Below are positions 1-6,484 of a stretch of 14,643 nt of DNA, in pieces. A model generated the notes under the pieces. That model was not told the DNA's origin. It made no database searches and worked only from the letters and a program-made list of their open reading frames with translations. The first letter of the stretch is position 1. Each line of letters opens with the position of its first letter. The stretch spans positions 1-14,643 of the forward strand of contig JAGNPU010000008.1 in the NCBI GenBank assembly GCA_017989485.1, in the 5' to 3' direction. Position numbers and translations under genes: made by a program. The stretch is from Neisseriaceae bacterium. GTDB taxonomy: Bacteria > Pseudomonadota > Gammaproteobacteria > Burkholderiales > Neisseriaceae.

Positions 1-235
1 ATACATAGTGTGCTGACTGGGCATGGTCAACCGTGAGCATGATTAATCCTTGAGCTAGGGCCTGATTGAAACGCTACCAAGGTTGATTTTTGTGTTTGTG
101 GCATTGATTTGGGTGATGAGCACTAAGGGGTGGCGCTACGGTCGTCAGGTGTGCTGCGCTGGGCACAGGGTCTATGATGAAGGCTATTTTGTGCGCTATG
201 ATGTAAAAGACGCTATGGACAAGTAAAGGGTATGC
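1..235. other. Left-edge region without an identifiable gene
   Basis: No gene can be named here. One frame on the + strand is open from 59 to a TAA at 224-226; stop codons close every frame further upstream, so nothing runs in from the left edge on this strand. The open frame encodes a hydrophobic stretch (LIFVFVALIWVM) followed by a polar tail ending DVKDAMDK. Possible starts are GTG at 92, preceded by AAGG at 79-82, or ATG at 116. At 36 to 45 residues it could be a small single-pass membrane protein, the decayed end of a larger gene, or chance. The longest open stretch on the minus strand here is only about 55 codons and shows no recognisable features. The HxlR gene's promoter should also lie here, but no convincing -35/-10 pair was found. 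Confidence 0.3.
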
Positions 236-565
236 ATGTATTTAAACGAATTTGATGCCACCATGAGCCAAATTAAGGGCAAATGGAAAATCACCTTGCT
301 GTATGCGCTACATGCCCACCAGGCGGTGCGGTTTAATGAGTTACAGCGGCTGTTAAACAGCTCTCACAAGACCTTGTCTAGCCAGTTGAAGGGCTTGGAG
401 GCCGATGGCCTGATTGTCCGCCACGCCTATGCCGAAGTGCCGCCGCGGGTGGAATACGCGCTGACGGCCAAAGGGGTCTCGCTGATTCCGGTACTGGACA
501 CCATTTGTGCCTGGGGGTTGGCGCACACGGATTCGGCGCTGTTGGCAGATACCTTATGCGATTAA
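236..565 (+). CDS. HxlR-family winged-helix transcriptional regulator
   Basis: A 109-residue protein with the layout of HxlR/MarR-like single-domain regulators: an N-terminal helix leading to GKWKITLLYAL (residues 15-25), the recognition-helix region FNELQRLLNSSHKTLSSQLKGLE (33-55), then the wing (DGLIVRHAYAEVPPRVEYALTAKG, 57-80) and a C-terminal dimerisation helix. Length is typical of the family, which usually represses or activates a neighbouring oxidoreductase or transporter in response to oxidative or electrophile stress. The start is ATG 236, with AAGGG at 226-230 five bases upstream; the ATG at 232 is out of frame. The cysteine commonly found just before the first helix in HxlR proteins is absent: the only Cys residues are in the C-terminal part. 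The neighbour is a convergent DUF456 gene, so the target is not obvious. Family assignment is secure; function is unknown. Confidence 0.85.
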   Translation: MYLNEFDATMSQIKGKWKITLLYALHAHQAVRFNELQRLLNSSHKTLSSQLKGLEADGLIVRHAYAEVPPRVEYALTAKGVSLIPVLDTICAWGLAHTDSALLADTLCD

Positions 566-572
566 GGCCTTA
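563..572. repeat. 10-bp palindrome shared by two convergent stop codons
   Basis: TAAGGCCTTA is a perfect palindrome. Its first three bases are the TAA stop of the HxlR gene and its last three are the TAA stop of the DUF456 gene on the other strand, so the two reading frames end only 4 bp apart. There is no loop and no T-run, so it is not an obvious terminator. Confidence 0.6.
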
Positions 573-1061
573 GGCAAATAGGGCAAATAAATAATTGCCG
601 CTGATGATGGCGAGGATGGCCAAACCACAGCCAATTTTGGCCATGACGCCGACGATGAAGCCAATAAACGTCCCTAGGCCAACCTTGCCGGCAATCAGCA
701 AAGACTGCTTGTCGATAAACTCACCGGTGGCGGCGCCGATTAAGGGGCCGAAGACCATCCCAATAATCCCAAAAAAGATGCCCACGACGCCCCCAATAAA
801 AGCCCCCCAAAGGGCTTTTTTGCTGGCCCCAGTTGCCTTGGCGCCAATCAGGCTGGCCACAAAGTCCATGCCCATGCCGATGACGGTGATGATGCCGATG
901 GTCCAGAGTGAGGCTGCGCCGATGATGAGATAGTCGCTTTGATAGGCCAAAGCCCATGCGCCGGCAAACATGATGGGCAGGCCGGGAATGGCGGGGTGAA
1001 TGGTGCCCATAAGGCCGATGGCCAATAAAATCAAACCTAGGCTAACCAATAAAATAGTCAT
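570..1061 (-). CDS. DUF456-family integral membrane protein
   Basis: A 163-residue, very hydrophobic protein of the DUF456 type. It begins with a membrane segment (about residues 3-22), followed by a PAIPGLPIMFAGAW segment (24-37), further hydrophobic helices around 45-70, and a long Gly-rich region (about 83-160) containing GAFIGGVVGIFFGIIGMVFGPLIGAATGE. That Gly-zipper-like region with a PxxGA motif is the family hallmark. The start is ATG at 1059-1061, with AAAGGG (positions 1067-1072) five bases upstream on the minus strand. It converges with the HxlR gene and is divergent from nth. The family is widespread in bacteria but has no established biochemical role; inner-membrane location is inferred from composition. 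Family call confident, function unknown. Confidence 0.8.
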   Translation of the reverse strand: MTILLVSLGLILLAIGLMGTIHPAIPGLPIMFAGAWALAYQSDYLIIGAASLWTIGIITVIGMGMDFVASLIGAKATGASKKALWGAFIGGVVGIFFGIIGMVFGPLIGAATGEFIDKQSLLIAGKVGLGTFIGFIVGVMAKIGCGLAILAIISGNYLFALFA

Positions 1062-1144
1062 GTGTGCCCTTTATGTGTGTGTGGTCGTACAGATGAGGTT
1101 GATTCCTTATTTTTAAAGAGTCATGTATTAAAGTAAGGGGTTTC

Positions 1145-1153
1145 TGGTAAGAT
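1145..1153 (+). promoter_or_regulatory. Possible extended -10 element for nth
   Basis: TG at 1145-1146, one base, then TAAGAT at 1148-1153 forms an extended -10-like element about 100 bp before nth. The expected -35 position has no good match, so this is tentative. The rest of the 1062-1255 intergenic region shows no other clear signal. Confidence 0.25.
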
Positions 1154-1255
1154 GGCGTCAGCTAAAAAAAGGTTCCATAATGGCCTCTAGGGCTTGTATT
1201 TATCAGCATTGGCCTTATTTAGTAAAGACGGGTTTATGGCAAAGGCCGAGGGTTT

Positions 1256-1891
1256 ATGAACAAACAAAAAAGACATGATATTTTTGCGCGTTGGCAGGCG
1301 GCCAATCCCAAGCCGCGCACGGAATTAAATTACAACAGCGACTTCGAGCTGTTGATTTCGGTGTTGCTGTCGGCGCAGGCCACGGATGTGTCGGTGAATA
1401 AGGCCACCGGGCCACTGTATGCGGTGGCAAACACGCCGCAAGCGATATTGGATTTGGGCCAAGAGGCCCTTGTTGAGTACATCAAAACCATAGGCTTGTA
1501 CAAAACCAAGGCCAAGCATGTGATGCAAACCTGTCACGACCTGGTGTTTAAATTTGATGGCCAGGTGCCGCGTCACCGCGCCGATTTGGAAAGCCTGCCG
1601 GGCGTTGGGCGCAAAACCGCCAACGTGGTGTTGAATACGGCTTTTGGCGAACCCGTGATGGCGGTCGACACGCATATCTTTCGCGTGGCCAACCGCATGC
1701 GGCTGGCCCCTGGCAAAGACGTGTTAGAAGTGGAGCGCCAGCTGATGAAGTTTGTGCCCAAAGAATTCTTGGTCGATGCCCACCATTGGTTGATTTTACA
1801 CGGCCGTTATGTCTGTCAAGCGCGTAAGCCCAAGTGTGAACAGTGCATTGTGGCCGATTTGTGTGAGTATCCTGCCAAGCTAGTGGCTTAA
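1256..1891 (+). CDS. nth: Endonuclease III, DNA glycosylase/AP lyase
   Basis: A 211-residue bifunctional base-excision repair enzyme that removes oxidised pyrimidines (such as thymine glycol) and cleaves the abasic site by beta-elimination. The helix-hairpin-helix is LPGVGRKTANVVL (114-126), with catalytic Lys120. It is followed by VDTHIFRVANRM, with catalytic Asp138. The C-terminus carries the [4Fe-4S] cluster ligands in the family spacing C-x6-C-x2-C-x5-C (Cys187, 194, 197, 203). Length matches the E. coli enzyme (211). The start is ATG 1256, with a short GAGG-type ribosome site just upstream (about 1248-1252). It is flanked by a divergent DUF456 gene and followed by a hairpin and then degQ; nothing suggests a dedicated operon. 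All diagnostic residues are present, so the call is firm. Confidence 0.97.
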   Translation: MNKQKRHDIFARWQAANPKPRTELNYNSDFELLISVLLSAQATDVSVNKATGPLYAVANTPQAILDLGQEALVEYIKTIGLYKTKAKHVMQTCHDLVFKFDGQVPRHRADLESLPGVGRKTANVVLNTAFGEPVMAVDTHIFRVANRMRLAPGKDVLEVERQLMKFVPKEFLVDAHHWLILHGRYVCQARKPKCEQCIVADLCEYPAKLVA

Positions 1892-1905
1892 AAGTATAAA
1901 AAGCA

Positions 1906-1925
1906 GGCTGTTATCATTAACAGCC
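1906..1925 (+). terminator. Hairpin after nth, overlapping the degQ promoter
   Basis: A perfect 8-bp stem (GGCTGTTA / TAACAGCC) with a 4-nt TCAT loop lies 14 nt after the nth stop. No T-run follows, so it is at best a weak intrinsic terminator or an RNA-end stabiliser. Its right arm contains the -35 hexamer of the degQ promoter. Confidence 0.5.
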
Positions 1926-1945
1926 ATGATAAGATTAGATACAAT
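1917..1945 (+). promoter_or_regulatory. Sigma70-type promoter of degQ
   Basis: TTAACA (1917-1922) is separated by exactly 17 bp from TACAAT (1940-1945). Each hexamer matches consensus at 5 of 6 positions. Transcription should begin near 1952, giving a leader of about 35 nt with the ribosome site AAAGGA at 1975-1980. No sigmaE-like promoter was noticed. Confidence 0.65.
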
Positions 1946-1986
1946 GTTACTTCAATATATTAAAATGTAATCATAAAGGATGACGT

Positions 1987-3486
1987 GTGAAAGCGACGAC
2001 AAAACTCTCTACGCTGGTGATCACCGCAGCAGTTTTATCTCTCAGTGGTTGCGGTAAGGACGACGGGTGGTTTTCAAGCAAATCCGATAAAGGTTTTGTG
2101 CAGGAAATCACGGCGGCACAAAGTGATGGCACGGTGGCGATGCTGTTGCCCGACTTTACCCAGCTGGTTGAGCGCGAAGGGCAGGCCGTGGTCAATATTC
2201 AGGCCATCCGCACCGTCAGCAACCCGCACGCCAATCTGCCTGAAGCCAGCAATCCGTTTCCCGAAGGCGATCCGTTTTATGATTTCTTCCGTCGCCTGAT
2301 TCCGAACATGCCGGATGCGCCGACGGCCGAAGAAGACGCCATGAACTTTGGTTCTGGTTTCATCATCAGCAAAGACGGCTACATTTTAACCAACACCCAC
2401 GTGGTGTCTGGCAGCCAGCAAATCAAGGTGATGTTGACCGACAAGCGTGAATACCCCGCCAAGCTGATTGGCCAAGACTTACAGTCGGACGTGGCGCTGT
2501 TGAAAATCGAGGCCGAAGATTTGCCCATCGTGGCGATCGGCGCGCCTGCCGACCTGAAGGTGGGCGAGTGGGTGGCGGCCATTGGCGCGCCGTTTGGGTT
2601 TGAAAACTCGGTGACGTCGGGCATTGTGTCGGCCAAGGGCCGCAGCCTGCCCAACGAAAACTATACCCCCTTTATTCAGACCGACGTGGCGATTAACCCA
2701 GGCAACTCGGGTGGGCCTTTGTTCAACCTGCGTGGCCAGGTGATTGGGATTAACTCACAAATTTACAGCCGCTCGGGTGGCTTTATGGGCATCTCATTTG
2801 CCATCCCCATCGACATTGCGATGAACGTGGCCGAGCAGTTGAAAACCACGGGCAAAGTACACCGTGGTCAGCTGGGGATTATGGTGCAAGAGGTGTCTTA
2901 TGATTTGGCCAAGTCGTTTGGCTTAGACAAGCCGCGCGGCGCCTTGATTGCCAAGGTGATGCCGGACAGTGCCGCCGCAGCCGCCAAGCTCAAAGTGGGC
3001 GACATTATTTTGGGCGTCAACGACCGCAACATTGAGTCGTCTAGCGATTTGCCGGTGATGGTGGGCATGATCGCCCCAGGGCAAAAAATTAAGCTCAGCA
3101 TTTGGCGTGCGGGCAAAGCGGTCGAAACCACCGTGTTGCTGTCGGACAGTGCCAGCAGCAGCGGCGCAACGGCGGCCCCTAGTGCCGGTGCGCCCGCTCA
3201 GGCCAGCGTGCCGTTTGCCTTTGACGACATCGGGTTGACCTTGTCGACGCTGACCGTGGAGCAAAAGCAGCGCTTAGGCACCGCCACCGGCGTGATTGTG
3301 ACCAAGGTACAAGGCTGGGCCAAGGGCGCAGGCCTGATGGAAGGCGACATTATTTTACAGCTGGGGACGACCGAAGTGGACACGGAGCAGCAGGTGCGCT
3401 CGGCGATAGAGGCGGGCGACAACCCCATTCCCGTCTTCATCCGCCGCGGTGGCAGCACGCTGTTCTTGCCCCTACGCACTAAGTAG
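1987..3486 (+). CDS. degQ: DegQ/HtrA-family serine protease-chaperone with lipoprotein signal
   Basis: A 499-residue envelope protease that degrades or refolds misfolded periplasmic proteins. The start is GTG 1987, with AAAGGA at 1975-1980. The N-terminus is a type II signal: hydrophobic core LVITAAVLSLSGC with lipobox L-S-G-C and Cys22 as the predicted lipidation site. The protease domain (about 50-285) has the triad His138 (TNTHVV), Asp168 (SDVALLK) and Ser241 (GNSGGP). PDZ1 (about 290-388) starts at HRGQLGIMVQEVS. A low-complexity Ala/Ser/Gly linker (about 388-410) leads to PDZ2 (about 410-497). Length and two PDZ domains fit DegP/DegQ; the short loop region before the catalytic domain favours DegQ, though the sequence alone does not prove this. 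A sigma70-type promoter precedes it and a terminator follows, so it is probably transcribed alone. Confidence 0.93.
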   Translation: MKATTKLSTLVITAAVLSLSGCGKDDGWFSSKSDKGFVQEITAAQSDGTVAMLLPDFTQLVEREGQAVVNIQAIRTVSNPHANLPEASNPFPEGDPFYDFFRRLIPNMPDAPTAEEDAMNFGSGFIISKDGYILTNTHVVSGSQQIKVMLTDKREYPAKLIGQDLQSDVALLKIEAEDLPIVAIGAPADLKVGEWVAAIGAPFGFENSVTSGIVSAKGRSLPNENYTPFIQTDVAINPGNSGGPLFNLRGQVIGINSQIYSRSGGFMGISFAIPIDIAMNVAEQLKTTGKVHRGQLGIMVQEVSYDLAKSFGLDKPRGALIAKVMPDSAAAAAKLKVGDIILGVNDRNIESSSDLPVMVGMIAPGQKIKLSIWRAGKAVETTVLLSDSASSSGATAAPSAGAPAQASVPFAFDDIGLTLSTLTVEQKQRLGTATGVIVTKVQGWAKGAGLMEGDIILQLGTTEVDTEQQVRSAIEAGDNPIPVFIRRGGSTLFLPLRTK

Positions 3487-3497
3487 ACTTTTGACCC

Positions 3498-3509
3498 AGG
3501 CAGCCTGCG
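3498..3509 (+). repeat. DNA-uptake-sequence-like word in the degQ terminator
   Basis: AGGCAGCCTGCG matches the Kingella uptake words AGGCAGCCTGAA and AAGCAGCCTGCA (as I recall them from the Neisseriaceae literature) at 10 of 12 positions each. It forms the left arm of a terminator hairpin, a usual place for uptake sequences in this family. The core CAGCCTGC also occurs on the minus strand at 1903-1910, beside the nth hairpin, and within degQ at 2643-2650. Confidence 0.35.
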
Positions 3510-3526
3510 GGCTGCCTTATTTATTT
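3499..3526 (+). terminator. Rho-independent terminator of degQ
   Basis: A 7-bp perfect GC-rich stem (GGCAGCC / GGCTGCC) with a TGCG loop (3506-3509) is followed by an interrupted T-rich tail, TTATTTATTT. It lies 12 nt after the degQ stop. The imperfect tail may allow some read-through into nagZ, for which no clear separate promoter was found. Confidence 0.75.
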
Positions 3527-3540
3527 AAAGGTTAAGCCTG

Positions 3541-4626
3541 ATGACACACCCCCACATTGCCCGCGGCCCGATTATGGCCGACGTGGCTGGCTTTAGCCTG
3601 ACGGCTGAAGAAAAACAACGTTTGTGCAACCCCAATGTCGGCGGCGTGATTTTGTTTCGCCGCAACTTTGCCACGGTGGCGCAGCTTACCGCCCTGACCG
3701 CTGAAATACACGCCTTGCGCACGCCGGCCTTGGTGATTGCCGTCGACCATGAGGGTGGACGCGTGCAGCGCTTTATCGATGGCTTTACCCGCCTGCCCGC
3801 CATGGACGTCTTAGGCCGCCTTTGGGATGAGCAGGGGGCCGAAGCGGCCAAACACACCGCCACCACCGTTGGCTGGGTATTGGCCACCGAGCTGCGCGCC
3901 TGCGGCATTGATTTGTCGTTTACGCCCGTATTGGATTTGGGCTGGGGCAATAATCAGGTGATTGGCAACCGTAGTTTTCACGCCGATGCCGAGGTGGTGA
4001 CCGAATTGGCCCTGGCCTTACAGACGGGCTTAAACCAGGGCGGCATGCGCAGCTGTGGCAAACACTTTCCCGGCCATGGGTTTGTTGAGGGCGACAGCCA
4101 TCACGTCTTGCCTGAAGACCTTCGCGGCTACGCCGAGCTGATGGCGCAAGACATGGTGCCGTTTCAGCGCCTCAGCCAGGCGGGGATGGCGGCCGTCATG
4201 CCGGCCCACGTCGTGTATCCTGAGGTATGTGCCAAGCCCGCAGGCTTTTCTAAAACCTGGCTACAAGACATTTTGCGCCGTGATTTGGGCTTTAACGGCG
4301 TCATTTTCTCTGATGACTTAACCATGGAAGGCGCCGTGAGCGAAGGCAACATCAGCCAGCGAGCGCAGGTATCGTTTGTTGCGGGCTGTGACATTGTGCT
4401 GGTGTGCAATCGTCCCGACTTGGTGGACGAGCTATTATTAGACTTTGATGCGCCCCAAAACGACTATTTGGCCGAGCGTTGGGCCTATATGGCTGGGCAG
4501 GGCGTGCCGGCGGACTTTGCCGCCACCATGGCCACGGCCGAGTTTGCATCGGCTCAGGCTCTGGTGGCCGCCCTAGCCACGCCGCAAGACGTGGCGGGCG
4601 GGGTTAAAGTTGGCGAAATGTTTTAA
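3541..4626 (+). CDS. nagZ: Beta-N-acetylglucosaminidase NagZ (GH3)
   Basis: A 361-residue cytoplasmic glycoside hydrolase of family 3 that removes N-acetylglucosamine from 1,6-anhydroMurNAc-peptides during peptidoglycan recycling. In many Gram-negatives its product also signals AmpC induction. Visible motifs are VDHEGGRVQRF (69-79), KHFPGHG (174-180) and the NagZ loop GDSHH, with the general acid/base dyad Asp185/His187. The nucleophile Asp258 sits in FSDDLTMEGA. The single-domain length is typical of Gram-negative NagZ, which lacks the second GH3 domain. There is no signal peptide. The start is ATG 3541, with AAAGG at 3527-3531 nine bases upstream. It is the first gene of the tightly spaced run nagZ-thiL-pgpA-apaG-ABC exporter. 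All catalytic residues are present. Confidence 0.95.
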   Translation: MTHPHIARGPIMADVAGFSLTAEEKQRLCNPNVGGVILFRRNFATVAQLTALTAEIHALRTPALVIAVDHEGGRVQRFIDGFTRLPAMDVLGRLWDEQGAEAAKHTATTVGWVLATELRACGIDLSFTPVLDLGWGNNQVIGNRSFHADAEVVTELALALQTGLNQGGMRSCGKHFPGHGFVEGDSHHVLPEDLRGYAELMAQDMVPFQRLSQAGMAAVMPAHVVYPEVCAKPAGFSKTWLQDILRRDLGFNGVIFSDDLTMEGAVSEGNISQRAQVSFVAGCDIVLVCNRPDLVDELLLDFDAPQNDYLAERWAYMAGQGVPADFAATMATAEFASAQALVAALATPQDVAGGVKVGEMF

Positions 4627-4643
4627 TCCATAAAGAACCCCAT

Positions 4644-5594
4644 ATGAACGAATTCGATTTTATTCGTCGTTACCTCAATCAAGCTCAGAAAGATTCTGAG
4701 CTGATTTTGTCTATCGGAGATGACGCCGCCATTTTACGACCCAATCCGGCCTATGATTTACACATTAGCGCCGACATGTTGGTCGAAAATCGCCATTTTT
4801 TTGCCGGTGTCGATCCGGCGGATCTGGCCCATAAAACCCTGGCGGTGAATTTGTCCGACATGGCCGCCATGGGGGCCAAGCCACGCTGGGCCGTGCTGAG
4901 CGTGGCCTTGCCCGAACTGGATGCCGCGTGGTTGAAGGCGTTTTGTGACCAGCTGTTTGCCTTGGCCAACGAACATGGCGTGCAGCTCATCGGCGGCGAC
5001 ACCACTAAGGGCCCGCTGACCCTAAACGTCACCATTATTGGGCAAACGCCGAAGGGCCAAGGGCTGCGTCGCAGTCACGCCAAAGTGGGCGACGATGTTT
5101 GGGTGTCGGGGCAGCTGGGCTTGGCGGCCTGCGCCCTGCATCATCACCTCGACAACGAGGCCTTACCCGCAGACGTTTTTGCGCTGTTTGAGCAGGTCCG
5201 CAATCGGCCGACGGCACGCGTGGCCTTAGGGCGGGCGCTGTTGCCCTATGCCCATGCGGCGCAAGACGTGTCTGACGGCTTGGCGCAAGATGTACAGCAT
5301 ATTTTGGCGGCTTCGGGTGTGGGCGCGCGCATTGATGGCGACGCCGTGCCCACCCATGACTACATTCGCCGCTTGCCCAATCACTATGCCTACGCCTTGG
5401 CCGGTGGTGATGACTACGAGCTATTGTTTACCGCGCCGACGGCTTGCCGTGTGGCGCTGGCAGAAATCAGCCATCAGGTCGGCGTGCCCATCACCAAAAT
5501 TGGCACCGTGACGGCCCAAACGGGCTTACAATTGGTGAATCAGGCCGGTGAGCCCATTTTACTTAACCAATATGGATTTGATCATTTCTCATGA
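4644..5594 (+). CDS. thiL: Thiamine-monophosphate kinase
   Basis: A 316-residue cytoplasmic enzyme that phosphorylates thiamine monophosphate to thiamine diphosphate with ATP, the last step of cofactor synthesis. PurM/ThiL-type motifs appear in order: SIGDDAAIL (23-31), ADM (43-45), NLSDMAAMGA (69-78), IGGDTTKG (116-123) and RSHAKVGDDVWVSG (143-156). These are followed by the Mg/ATP-binding aspartates in DVSDGL (208-213) and AGGDDYELL (253-261). Length is normal for ThiL. It starts 17 nt after nagZ, and its stop overlaps the pgpA start in ATGA (5591-5594), which implies translational coupling. The thiL-pgpA pair is conserved in many proteobacteria, which supports both calls. Confidence 0.95.
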   Translation: MNEFDFIRRYLNQAQKDSELILSIGDDAAILRPNPAYDLHISADMLVENRHFFAGVDPADLAHKTLAVNLSDMAAMGAKPRWAVLSVALPELDAAWLKAFCDQLFALANEHGVQLIGGDTTKGPLTLNVTIIGQTPKGQGLRRSHAKVGDDVWVSGQLGLAACALHHHLDNEALPADVFALFEQVRNRPTARVALGRALLPYAHAAQDVSDGLAQDVQHILAASGVGARIDGDAVPTHDYIRRLPNHYAYALAGGDDYELLFTAPTACRVALAEISHQVGVPITKIGTVTAQTGLQLVNQAGEPILLNQYGFDHFS

Positions 5595-6085
5595 CGAATA
5601 AACCCCCCGTGACGCCTACGTTTAAATGGCTTAAAGAAGATTATTTTTGCATGACGGCCTTTGGCTTCGGCACCGGTTTGGCACCGTTTGCGCCCGGCAC
5701 CTTTGGGACCTTGCCCGCTTTGGTGATTGCCTACGTATTGTTTAGCCTAGGCATGTCGCCGCTGGCGCTGTCTATACTGTGTTGGCCTTTGTTCTTCATT
5801 GGCATTCACATTTGCCAGCACGCAGAAGACAAGGTGGGCGTGAGCGATCATGGCGGCATAGTTTGGGACGAGATTGTGGCCATGCTGCTCATCTTGTGCA
5901 CCGTGCCGTTTAGCTTCGGCTGGTGGCTGTTGGCGTTTATTTTGTTTCGCCTATTCGATGCCTTAAAGCCTTGGCCGATTAGCTATTTTAACGACACCGT
6001 GCACGGCGGTTTTGGCATTATGTTAGACGACATTTTGGCCGCCATTCCCTGCATTGTGATCCTCGGTATTTTACAGTGGTTTTAA
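5591..6085 (+). CDS. pgpA: Phosphatidylglycerophosphatase A
   Basis: A 164-residue inner-membrane phosphatase that converts phosphatidylglycerophosphate to phosphatidylglycerol. The diagnostic PgpA motifs are all present: GTGLAPFAPGTFGT (27-40), DHGGIVWDE (86-94), FRLFDALKPWP (119-129) and GGFGIMLDDILAA (139-151). The acidic residues in the last three are the expected metal and substrate ligands. Hydrophobic segments lie around 42-75, 95-120 and 148-164. Length is typical. It overlaps the 3' end of thiL by 4 nt and lacks its own spaced ribosome site, so translation is probably coupled. It is followed after 17 nt by apaG. Confidence 0.95.
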   Translation: MTNKPPVTPTFKWLKEDYFCMTAFGFGTGLAPFAPGTFGTLPALVIAYVLFSLGMSPLALSILCWPLFFIGIHICQHAEDKVGVSDHGGIVWDEIVAMLLILCTVPFSFGWWLLAFILFRLFDALKPWPISYFNDTVHGGFGIMLDDILAAIPCIVILGILQWF

Positions 6086-6102
6086 TTCATTAAGGAGCCG
6101 CT

Positions 6103-6483
6103 ATGTTTGAAGATGAACCCGATATTGTGGTCGAGGTCGAGCCAGAGTACCTGGCCGGCCGCAGCAACATCATGAAGGACGTATACGCCTTTAGCTACCA
6201 CATCACCATCCGTAATGAAGGCGAAGAGCCCGCCATCTTGCGTCGACGCAACTGGCTCATCACCAACGCCCACGGTGAGGTCCAAGAAGTATCCGGTCCT
6301 GGCGTGGTGGGGGAAGAGCCTTTGCTGTTGCCCGGCGATGAGTTTGAGTACACCAGTGGGGCGACGGTGACCACGCCCTGGGCGTCGATGGAAGGTCACT
6401 ATGAGTTTGAGCTCAGCGATGGCTCCTTCTTCCGGGTCGACATCCCGCTATTTCACTTACAAGCAGAGATAACCTTACAATAA
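6103..6483 (+). CDS. apaG: ApaG domain protein
   Basis: A 126-residue protein matching ApaG (also called CorD), a small beta-sandwich fold of the DUF525 type. The typical string is GPGVVGEEPLLLPGDEFEYTSG (65-86, by position) followed by TPWASMEGHYEF and a hydrophobic FFRVDIPLFHL end. Its biochemical role is not settled; in enterobacteria it is associated with diadenosine tetraphosphate metabolism through linkage to apaH and with Co/Mg phenotypes. Here there is no apaH nearby. The start is ATG 6103, with a strong AAGGAG at 6091-6096. The gene ends only 1 nt before the ABC exporter start, so the two are almost certainly co-translated. Confidence 0.93.
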   Translation: MFEDEPDIVVEVEPEYLAGRSNIMKDVYAFSYHITIRNEGEEPAILRRRNWLITNAHGEVQEVSGPGVVGEEPLLLPGDEFEYTSGATVTTPWASMEGHYEFELSDGSFFRVDIPLFHLQAEITLQ

Positions 6484-6484
6484 T

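Noticed and set aside
595..933. Open frame of 112 codons on the + strand opposite DUF456
   Set aside because: Repetitive Pro/Met/Ala composition (MPT, PMPM) is the antisense reading of a Gly/Ile-rich membrane gene; no ribosome site.
1325..1675. Open frame of 116 codons on the minus strand inside nth
   Set aside because: His/Gln-rich antisense shadow of a gene whose catalytic and cluster residues are all intact.
3491..3523. Possible nagZ promoter with TTGACC at 3491-3496 and TATTTA at 3518-3523
   Set aside because: The spacer is 20-21 bp, too long, and the terminator hairpin of degQ fills it; no -10 match exists at 16-18 bp.
3525..3950. Open frame of 141 codons on the minus strand over the nagZ 5' end
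   Set aside because: Antisense shadow; Ser/Thr/Arg-rich without any domain pattern, and it covers the nagZ ribosome site.
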